Source: Udeniomyces pyricola
Lineage: Eukaryota; Basidiomycota; Tremellomycetes; Cystofilobasidiales; Mrakiaceae
Direction of reading: 5' to 3'
DNA length: 64,000 bases
NCBI GenBank assembly: GCA_039545295.1
Contig: BCIK01000025.1
Coordinates: 62,391-126,390 of the forward strand
Positions 1-9,064 of this stretch are shown here, piece by piece (the first letter of the stretch is position 1; each line of letters begins with the position of its first letter). The notes below the pieces were generated by a model. The model did no database searches. It saw nothing but the letters and a program-made list of their open reading frames with translations, and was not told where the DNA came from. The position numbers and the translations under genes were made by a program.

Positions 1-1638
1 GACATGGTGGGGCGCGGTGTTGGACGAGAAATGGATCGAGGTCGCGGCGTCGGCTGATTCGGATCGACAACCTCGGATCGCGTCCGACCGTGGCTGCTGG
101 ACGTTCGGCTCCGCGTGGATGCCTGTGAAGCGACAGAATTCGCTCGGCTGACGGGCGAGCCAGAACATGGATGCGTGACGGCCTGATCCTCATGCGAGAG
201 GCGGAAATCCGGATTGCCACTGTTTTCGCACGGGTGGTCTGCCTCCTCGGGTGATTCGGGTGGAGGTGTTGGTACAGGCGACCACGCCGCCTGATTGGAA
301 AGCAGCTCGATTCGGGTGAGGTACGCGTCGTGCTAACAAAGTTGAACGAAGGCAGGGTGCAGCAGCAGATGACATGGAGAAAGGAAGGAAAGCGTCAGAC
401 TTTGTCCTGGCAAGAACACTCAGATATTGACTGTCAGGTCAAGGGAGGGTTAAGAACTCAATCAACTCACGATACCTCTCAACGTTCTGCCTTCATCCTC
501 TGCCCCTGCTCTTCCTGCGCCCGGCCCAGTCTTGCCCTTGCCCCCGTTACGCTTCTCCTCGCTCGCGTCGACGCGCGCCATGACCTCTGCTAATCTCGCA
601 ACAGTTTCCTTGTACATCTCAAGGGCCTCGGCGAACCGGTTGTCTTGATCGAGCATTACGGCCTGTTGGGCGAGGTCGAGCGCGTACTGAAGCAACACGC
701 GAGAAGGAGTTCGACCGCGGGATGAATCGTAGCGACCCTCACCGGGTCGTGTATGGGTCGGAGGAGGTGCGGCGAGCGATCGATGGACTGTCGAGGAGCC
801 CGGAGATGGAGGATGACGATGAGGAGCAATTGAAGATGATGAGGTTGTAGAGTAGTGGTGAGATTTAGGGCTAGATGACTCCACGGGTAGCAGTCTAGAC
901 GATGTTGAACCCGAGGTCGAGTAACTCGCGACTGAGGGGTTGTCGTGAGGCGGGGAGATTGGCGGACTCGTCCGCAATCCGTAAGGATGAGGACCCGATG
1001 AGCTGTAGGACTGATCACGTTGATGACGATCGAACGAATTGGAATCGTGGTGATGATGAGGTTGGTCGGCTGTCTCGTGGGTGAATGTGGAGACATGAGG
1101 CGGGAAGGACGTGTAGGAGGTTTGTTGTTGACCAAGGTTCGAGCTCCCTCTGAAGCTGTGTGGTGAGGACGATAACGAGGCTTGGATCTCATTCGAACTA
1201 GATGAATGCTGGTGATAGGGATCGTCTGGATTTTTTCTTAGAGAGCCGTAGGCCTGTTGGTATGGATGATGGGCAGAGATGGGGGCACGACCTGCGGATG
1301 GCATGGCCCGTGCGTCGTCAGGACCTGGTGCGCTGTGTGGGGAGGAAGACGCGACGTATGAAGTGGACGGTTCGAGAGCTGACGACGAGGGCGCGACGAT
1401 GAAGGAAAGAATATCAGTCAGTTTGTGAGAAGTGTTGGATGGGCAAGAAATGATTGAGGAGAGTGTTGGCAAGTTGGGAGGTTGATGATGTAGTGGATGA
1501 TGGCAAGAGATCCCAGCTGATGGAGAGGGAACAGAAGGAGAACCCATCGAGAAAGCAAGCGACAGAGAAAGGGAACTCACATTGGCCAGGCGGCATGTTC
1601 GCGAGCATCCAGACCAGGTTCGTCCTCGAGTCTGGCAC
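1..1638 (-). CDS. MIT-domain protein, 3' end outside window
   Basis: The MIT domain (microtubule interacting and transport) is a three-helix bundle that in other proteins binds ESCRT-III tails or microtubules in endosomal trafficking. I read three exons: 1638-1581, 1378-471 and 332-1, running off the window. Phases agree (phase 1, then phase 0), with GTGAGT donors. The start MPDSRTNLVW at 1638 is chosen because its short exon splices in frame. Residues about 20-225 are Ser/Pro/His/Gln-rich and look disordered. The MIT domain begins near residue 228 (LLQYALDLAQQAV) and includes FAEALEMYKETV. Its last helix (HDAYLTRIELLS, 304-315) comes from the next exon, after a Gly/Lys-rich insert of about 25 residues. 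After it the protein is again Ser/Pro-rich and open to base 1. The domain call is firm. The orthologue is not known, since the C-terminal part is missing. Confidence 0.75.
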
Positions 1639-2158
1639 TCGTTTAGCGTGTCAAGGCGGATGGGGGTGACAGGGGGAATGGAGATGACTGAGGAGCTGGC
1701 AAGACGAAGCAGAACGCGAGGACGATGGCAGATGGATTGAGGCCCAAAGGGAGGCGGAGATGACGGAGGCAGCACGTCGAGGCAGCAGGTTCAAGCTCCA
1801 TGTTGCTTCATGCGGCCAGTCCACACGCGGGATGTTGGCGCAGGTTGGCAACGCTGGCTAAGGCAGGCAGCCTAAGGCAAAAGCCAAATCAATATTCTGT
1901 CCACTCATGACATATATACATCAAGTAAACATATCCGTATATACATATATACACACACACCATTATCCATCCCATCCCATCCCATCCCATCTCATCAGAT
2001 CCAAACAGATCAGAACACACGACCAACTCATCCCACTCCCACCAACCAAACAAATCAATCGCAACGCGATCCTAATCAGGCAATACAACCAACCGAAACA
2101 AACAACTCGATAATTACCGCCACTGCCTCTCAATCCTTTCTCCAAACATACGGCCCAG
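1639..2158. other. Intergenic spacer with microsatellites
   Basis: This 520-bp spacer lies between the start of the MIT gene and the stop of the RING-CH gene, both on the minus strand. It therefore holds the promoter of the former and the 3' flank of the latter. It contains an ATATAC/CA-rich stretch at about 1911-1961 and an imperfect CATCC repeat at about 1965-1992. No gene is supported here. Confidence 0.7.
1911..1992. repeat. AT-rich and CATCC microsatellites
   Basis: Positions 1911-1961 are a low-complexity ATATAC/ACAC stretch. Positions 1965-1992 are about five imperfect copies of CATCC. On the minus strand, the sense strand of the RING-CH gene, the first part reads TGTATATA three times (1913-1920, 1938-1945, 1946-1953). 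Confidence 0.85.
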
Positions 2159-3789
2159 TCACCCCATTCGAACGTTCAATGGTTCCAGTTGGGGTCCATG
2201 GGAGCCAAGGTCTGCCACAAGACCGCCCGAGTCTCCTTCCGACTCTGTGGGCGAGACCTCGAGGATAGCCGTCTCGGCCCGAAGAAGCAGCCGACTGGAG
2301 AGATCCGAAAGGGCGTGATACAGCATGAGGAACGTCCTAGGTAAAATCGCGATGGAGGGGAACATCGTTCAACTTGAAAGCTTGACTGCCAAACACCACA
2401 TCGACACAGACGAAGCGGGTGAGTTTGTCACGCGACGCACCTGACCAGGCCGACAGCTACCAGCAACACCATGACGACGGCACCAAGATCCCCCCCTCGA
2501 CGACTAGCTGACCCACCACCTCCTCGGCGTCGTCCGAATCTTGCGAACGAAGGCACGTGATATGTGTTGAAGACGGAAAAGATGGGCAGGAGCGAGAACG
2601 AGAGCAAGAACGAAACAAATGAAGCCGATCCGACGAGGGCAACCCCAAGTGTCATACGATGAGTGATCCACTCTGCCAACGTCGCCGAGGGAGAAGGTGG
2701 GAAATGGATGGCTGAAGACGAAACCACACGTGGTGGAGTATAAACGACCCCGAAGAGGTCGCTCAACCATTGCAGGAAGCGAACCCTCCATGTGGGTGCT
2801 TGTGAAGTCGTCTTTCCTCCTCCGACAAGCTTTCCAACCGTGCCATCCCAGAGTCCAAGGATCACTTCGCCGGCCTCTCCATCAGAAAAGATATTGACGG
2901 CGCTCCGAATGATTTCAAAGGCGGTGCTCGAGGGTGCGTAGCGAATGGTGGTCATGCCGTCCTGAGGGGGCTCAAGAAGAACTTCGGCAAAAGTGTGCAT
3001 CTTCGAAGAAGCGAGGGGTGAGGACATCGAAGGGGTTGAAATGTATGTCGACAAAAAGAGGGAGAGAAGATGGCCAGCAAGAAGGGTGAGAAGAACGAAA
3101 GCAAGGCACGTCGTCGCAAGGATCGCCACTAAGATTGGTTCGTGTCAAGCAAGAGTACGCATCAGCACGGGAAACCATCGAGTAACGTCCCTGTGCTTCT
3201 CTGGTGTGGTCAGTTACCGACCTCTATTAGTTGCCAGGCCTGAGATTCTGGTTCTGGCGAATCGATACTGAAATCGACATTGGCTGCACTCATAGAAGGC
3301 CGTCTTGTTGGTGGCAGAGTTACGCCATGCGGCGAGGCACTTGACTGGACGAAGCAACGTCGGGCCATCAGCACGGCTATGTATATGATGAGCGGTGCTC
3401 GGTACTTGGGACAAGGCAGCTTTGGGATACATACCGTGTACGTGCCTCGCTGTACCACTGCATCGACACGGGGAGAAGAGTCGGCCCGAGATGGCCTGGT
3501 CTTCTTCGCCAGCGAAGCAGATGCGGCAGATGCGTTCATCAGAGGGCGAAGCATACTCGAGCGGGTCAGTTGGAGGCGGTTCAGTCGTATGACGATTCTC
3601 AAGTGGGGCAGGAGACGGAGGTAGCTGTATCGACGCGGGATCGAGGCCTAGCGTATGGCAAGATGGAGCGGGGTGTAGTGAACAGTTATCGGAGCATGAG
3701 CCAAGAGGGAAAGCCAGCAATTCTTGTTCGATGGCATCGATGTCGTCCTGATCGGGATGGAGGCAAAAGGTTGGAGATGTGCCCTCCAT
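2159..3789 (-). CDS. RING-CH (MARCH-type) membrane E3 ubiquitin ligase
   Basis: This is a predicted membrane-bound E3 ubiquitin ligase of 447 aa. Exons are 3789-3435, 3344-3222, 3128-2441 and 2336-2159; phases 1, 1 and 2 join into one frame. The RING-CH (C4HC3) zinc finger is complete: Cys88, Cys91, Cys108, Cys110, His118, Cys121, Cys138, Cys141. His118 and Cys121 lie on either side of intron 1, so the finger exists only after splicing. Hydrophobic segments follow: AILATTCLAFVLLTLLAG just after the finger, a pair-length stretch near GVALVGSASFVSFLLSF, and GAVVMVLLVAVGLV near the C-terminus across intron 3. A cytosolic N-terminal finger followed by membrane spans is the usual plan of this family, which ubiquitinates membrane proteins in the ER or endosomes. 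It is far shorter than Doa10/Ssm4. Intron 2 has a weak donor (GTCGGT), but its use gives the expected ISGLATN-type junction. The substrate is unknown. Confidence 0.85.
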
Positions 3790-4541
3790 GATATTGTATG
3801 GTGTACTGCAAACGTTCCGGTGGGAATGGACTGATCTTATGTAGGGTCGAGTTCGGTTCGAGAATATGGCTTACCACGACAATCGACAAAACGCACAGAA
3901 TCCCGGGCCTAACGTGTCTGAGGTCCCCCAGTCATAAGTCATAGAAGGGGCACCCGCCTTTGGTAAACTCCGCCACGATGAAGTGACGTCTTGCAGGCGG
4001 GTTTTTGCAGTTAATTAAACCGATCAGTTACATGTCCCACACAGATCGACTGCCATACCCTTCATATCACTTTCCTCTCAGCCACATATATGTATATATG
4101 AGAAGCAAAATGACACTCAGATTCTGTATCAAGATCAACCCAGTTCTCCACACAACTCACGGATCAATATATATGATGTGTTTGATTGCATCATGATCAC
4201 AAGCTCTTGCTCACGCTAGAGAGGTGATCGGCGTTGATACATATAGTACGTCAGCACGGGTAACGTCCGATCGAGGCCTTGGTCTCCATTCTTTGACGTT
4301 TTTCCTCCGATCCGTCTGTGATTTAACAGATTCTATCCCACACCTTTTAGCCTTCTATTCTCACCATCCCGTCTCAATTCCTAGCCTTCCCCTGCAAGCC
4401 ACATTCACTCTACAGTTGATTTCGTCCCCAGGCCAGCTGCTCCTTGCCTTGACCTCTAGCCTTCGCCTCCTCGATCGCTTCCCATCCCCTCAGGTGCGCT
4501 TGCCTGCTTCACCCCTAATCCTCCCCCTCCCCTCCATCCGC
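3790..4541. promoter_or_regulatory. Divergent promoter, RING-CH ligase / aquaporin
   Basis: This 752-bp spacer separates two divergent start codons. It contains bZIP/CRE-like words (TGACGTC near 3983, TACGTCAG near 4247), a TATATGTATATATG stretch at 4088-4100, and a pyrimidine-rich leader from about 4370 to the aquaporin ATG, typical of fungal promoters. The motifs are short and are not evidence of function on their own. No gene is supported inside. Confidence 0.5.
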
Positions 4542-7411
4542 ATGTCGATCCGCTCCAAACCGGCCTCCATTCTCCCGCGTCACAAGAAGGATGCCTCTTC
4601 TTCGCGCAAGTCCAATAGTCGATTTGGCTACCACCACCATCGCAACAAGCAGAGCGGCGAAAGGAAGCTCCGGCCAGAGACTCAGAGGGTTTGTCTACCA
4701 ACTTCATGCGTCCACTCAATTCACCCACCGGGAGTCAGCCTGCGTGAACATCCAGACTCAACACGGCGACTGACGTAATAGTCTCGGTCCGAGCGGCTCA
4801 CTCATATCTGCCCTTCTTTGCCCCGTGTGCACTCTGGTTATTGATCACATGGCTTCCGGATCTCATACATAGGCTCTCAGCGTCAAGAACGAGTTCGTCG
4901 CTGCCGTCGCCGAATTCGTAGGAACTATCCTCTTCCTGTACGCCATTTCACAATCGCAACCCTGCATTTGTTGACTAATGTCCCTCCGCCATGGTCCACT
5001 TATACGGCTCATTCAGCTGTCTTCACATATCACGTACATCTCACTGACACGCTCGTTATATCGTATCATCACTCCCATAGTTTCCTCGGGCTCGGTGGTA
5101 CGTAGAAAGATGATATTTTGACCCACAGCGATCAGACAGCCTGAGCATAGATTGTTTTCACGCACAGTAACCTGACCGGCTTGCTGATTTTCCATATCGC
5201 ACTTCGTCGGTTAATCTTTTTGTCGTACTTCATCCGAACGCGTCCCTCTCAGGCTGTAACGTAGCCAATGGAGGCGCCGTTGCCTCAACTGAAGAAGGCC
5301 AGAGCTCGTCTACTACCGGAACCCTTTCTGGCACGGTCGACACCTCCAAGCTTCTTTACATCTCCCTCTCGTTTGGATTTGCACTTGTCGTCAACGCATG
5401 GTGAGACCTCTCTCCCTTCATACCTGACTCATGTAACTCGCTGACCTTCATCTCGTGCTTGATCGCTTACCGCCTTGACCTTGACAGGGCCTTTTATCGA
5501 GTCTCGGGTGGTCTTTTTGTTAGGCCTTCTGCCACATCCGCTCGTCACAGTGCAATCTTACGTCACTCAGGATCCACGATCGTGCAGCTATCATTGACGG
5601 CCACATTGCTTCCCATTCGAACAGAACCCAGCCGTCTCCCTTGGTCTCTGCCTCATCAAGGCCATCACTCCCATCCGATGTGTACTCCTCACCATCTCTC
5701 AGATTCTCGGAGGTATCGTCGCCGCCGCTCTTGTACAAGCTCTTACTCCTGGAGGACTGAATGTCAGGACTACGCTGTTCGTTGACTCCTTTCTCTCTTT
5801 TGTCTGTATATGATAACGCACTATTGGGGCACACCGGCTGAGCCTTTTGCTTTGATCGCTCTACACAGGTCTCAAGGCACCAACAGGGCTCAAGGAGTGT
5901 TCTTGGAGGCGTTCTGCACCTCGTGAGTTCCACTTATCGCTTGATGCTGCCTGAGGCTCATTGTAATGATGCATCAATGCCCGTCCTTCGACTAACTTGA
6001 TCGGTTTTGTTTTTCTTCGATTTTTTTTTCTCTTTTCTCTTCATCTTCGCATCAGAATTTTGATGCTTACAATTCTTTTGCTCGCCGCCGAGAAGGTTTG
6101 CGCTCTTCTGTTTTCTCCCGGTTGTTCGCCGAGCATGATATAACTTGTTCCTTGCTGTTCTGGTGCAAGGGTCCTGACAACAACCTTGTTCGACCCATCT
6201 TTCTTTTCGTTATCAGCATCGAGCAACCTTCCTCGCTCCTGTCGGAATTGGACTTGCCCTTTTCACCGCCGAGCTTTTGTGTGTCTCGTACACTGGTGGA
6301 TCGCTTAAGTCAGTAACAGCTTCCATTCTTTCGTTCATGTCCCTGGTCACTCGTTGATTCCCTCACGTTTCCTGTCAATTGCTTTCTCTCCCGGTCTCAG
6401 TCCTGCTCGATCCTTTGGCCCTGAAGTTGTCGGTCGCAAATTTGCCTCGGAGCACTGGATCTACTGGGTTGGACCGTACCTTGGTCCGTCATTTTACATC
6501 TCATCTCACACGATACACATGTCATTCTCTAGAGCGCATAAGCGTTTCACGTTTCGTAGCTCACGACGATTCTGTACTTCTTGTTTCTCCGTCTGGTGAT
6601 GCAGGCACTCTATTGGCTGTTGGCTTGTATCAATTCGTGCGTATTAAACGTCTCATGTCACGGCTTCAAAAGTCTTTGTCTCATTGTTGTCACACATGTC
6701 TGATCTTCTCTTCTCGCACATTTGCCCTGCCTGACACAACTTGTACATCTGGCATTCAGCTCAATTACATGTACGATTTGCTTCCTCTTCTTGCATGCTC
6801 TGGTTCTCTCTTGCCGTCCGCTGATCTTCCTTCTCGCCGTGCACCCTCTTTCTCGCCGTTCTCTTCCATAGGGAGTACGAGACTGTCAACCCCGATCAGG
6901 ATGGCGCTGTTCAGGGCCAGGCACCCATCCATGTCAAGGTCAACAAGGAGGGCCACATGATCCTCGACGAGGACAAGCACGAGCCTTTCCACGGTACGTG
7001 CTTAGTTCTATTGTTTTACACTCGCGAGAGAACGGGATTCGATTGGCATCATTTAGGTAGCTTGACGGACTGATCGCTCCTGGTTCGCCATTCTTTTTGA
7101 CTCGTTCTCTCTTTGGCTTCGATTCTGTTTCTTTTTGCTATATACAGACCCTGCTGCCCATATTGATCAGCAAGTCGAGGCTGCCGTCAGGCAACCTAGC
7201 AGCGACACTATCCGAACGCTCGACCTTGTTCAAAGCAGTCAGTTTCTCCCTTTCCCTCTGACTCTCTCCCTCTAATCGATATGTCGCGCGTATGCTGACC
7301 TAGACATCTCTTTCCCTTTGATCTCGTTTCATCGATATGTCTGTGAAACTAGCCTCTCCGACGCAGGAGACCAGTCGTGCGGGCGGTCCGGGTGTCCTCA
7401 ACAGCGCCTAG
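4542..7411 (+). CDS. Aquaporin (MIP family water channel)
   Basis: A six-helix membrane channel of 380 aa in 15 exons: 4542-4688, 4873-4937, 5081-5097, 5253-5400, 5488-5518, 5625-5776, 5869-5922, 6056-6095, 6217-6308, 6401-6483, 6605-6636, 6760-6770, 6872-6993, 7148-7237, 7353-7411. All phases agree and the lengths sum to 381 codons. Both signature loops are intact: SGGLFNPAVSLG (first NPA) and TGGSLNPARSFGPEV (second NPA with its Arg), followed by HWIYWVGPYLG. The Ser-Phe-Gly-Pro after the second NPA, instead of the Asp of glycerol facilitators, points to the orthodox or fungal-specific group. The N-terminal 48 residues are basic and His/Ser-rich; the C-terminal tail is about 65 hydrophilic residues beginning YETVNPDQDG. 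By hand alignment a Glu (AELL) sits where water-specific channels carry the filter His. Exons of 11 and 17 nt are unusually short. Substrate specificity is not settled. Confidence 0.92.
6760..6770 (+). other. 11-nt microexon of the aquaporin gene
   Basis: Eleven coding bases (reading LNYM across the junction) between an ATTCAG acceptor and a GTACG donor. They join exon 6605-6636 to exon 6872-6993 in frame. The resulting YQFLNYMEYETVNP resembles the region after helix 6 in other fungal aquaporins. Skipping the exon shifts the frame. Confidence 0.7.
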
Positions 7412-9064
7412 TCATAGCTGTTGGGTCCAGACGTTTGAACATTGACTGAACTTCACTTACTACAATACCCCGCTTTCCCCCCCCCCTAAATCTAGTCTTC
7501 CACTTAATAAGGCATCTGTTGCACGGTTGGTGCCTCTTTGCTTGTTGCTGCTTGTTGCGAGAGAGAGAGAGATGTGTCGAGGCGTACGAGCTATATAGAT
7601 ATGTCATACAGCCTGTCTGTGGTTACATGGTGCATGATGTACTACTATCAATGGTCGTTTTTTTTTTTCTTCTTTTTTTTTCTTTTGCATGACACTCTTG
7701 ACAGCTGGTCATGATCTATCAGCGGATCAAGGTGAGCTTGAGAAGAACACGGGCTTGTGATATGACCCGCACTTATGTAACAATTGCACTCCGTGTATCT
7801 TGATCTGTGCCGTGCCGAACAGGCGGCCATGCAAACAAATAAACATCGTTCGAAGCTTTGACCATTCGGTTCATGATCATGCAGGTGGCTAGGCCGGAGG
7901 TCCGCGCGCCGTCCGCAATGACCACGTCATATAGCAGATCAATCAGGGTTGTCACCGGTTACTCATGACGACGACGACGACGACGACGACCAATAGGGAA
8001 CGATTTGGATCTTGGAAGCTGCATATAACCAAATATATCTGATGACATGATGGGAGAAGCCGGATTGAGGAACTAGCGAGGCTTGCTGCTGCGGGAGCAT
8101 TAAGGAAAGAAATATATGGTACATGACGGACGCGACCCTGCAATCAAGCTGCGCGTTAGACAAAAAGGGATGCATCGTACCGGCCTGATAGAATGGATCA
8201 CCGACTGCACAGATCGATATTCTGGTCGCATTTGCAAGAGAAAGCAACGAAGCATGCAATTACAATGATCATATGGTGCATGCATGGACGTGACGGGCGA
8301 CACGTCGAAAAAAAAAAAAGCAAGATGGTGGAGCGATCATTTAGATGGCCAAATGTCGGCTTGTCTTCGGCAGAGACGTCGAATCAAGTTGTCGCTTTTG
8401 GAATGGGATCAGACAGGATGACCGAGTGGCACCTTTGGCGCTCTAGCATATAGTGACATGAAGTCATGTATATATGTATATATACATATGTAGATGTAGT
8501 GAGGGTATGTACCCATGACGAAAGTGGGTGACGGAACTCGAAGCAGCTACGTACCTATAATAATAGAGCACAACGCGATGCAATTATATATCTGGCGACG
8601 CGCAATATGCAACATGGTCCTGGTCCAAGGGCTTGCATGGGCCTTGGCCGGCTTGGTCCCCCCCCCCCCTTCCCCACGTCTCCCTTTCGACCACCAACAA
8701 TCCCTTCTTCTCCTGGCCTTGCTTTCCCCCATAGCCTCTTGCTCTCTTGTCCCCCCTTGCTTCCGTCCCTCTACCGCCTCGACGCATCTTTACTTCTCTG
8801 GCCGCTCACCCCCTTCGACACTCCCTACAAACTCCGACCCGCATCAGCCACTCGTCCTTTCTTGTGCGCGCGCGACTCCCTTGCCCAAGGCCCGCCGAAC
8901 ACACCCCTCCCTCTCTCCTCCCCCCCCCCCTTTCCACACGCGCCCTTTCTGCGAAGCAAACATACCTTTCCTCCGTCTCTCCTTCGAGCCACCACCTCCC
9001 TTTCTCCTTCCTTCAGCAACGGCCCTTCATTCCTCTCTCCTCTTCAAGAGTAGTCGCTATCGCT
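7412..9064. other. Intergenic spacer and glyoxal oxidase promoter
   Basis: This 1.65-kb spacer holds the aquaporin 3' flank and the upstream region of the glyoxal-oxidase-like gene. It has homopolymers (C run near 7480, T runs near 7660, A run near 8309, C run near 8650), eight GAC triplets at 7967-7990, and a self-complementary TATATGTATATATACATATG-type stretch at 8466-8490. From about 8640 to the ATG at 9065 the + strand is strongly pyrimidine-rich, as in many fungal core promoters. I found no convincing gene. Confidence 0.6.
7967..7990. repeat. (GAC)8 microsatellite
   Basis: Eight perfect GAC triplets in a non-coding spacer. Confidence 0.95.
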
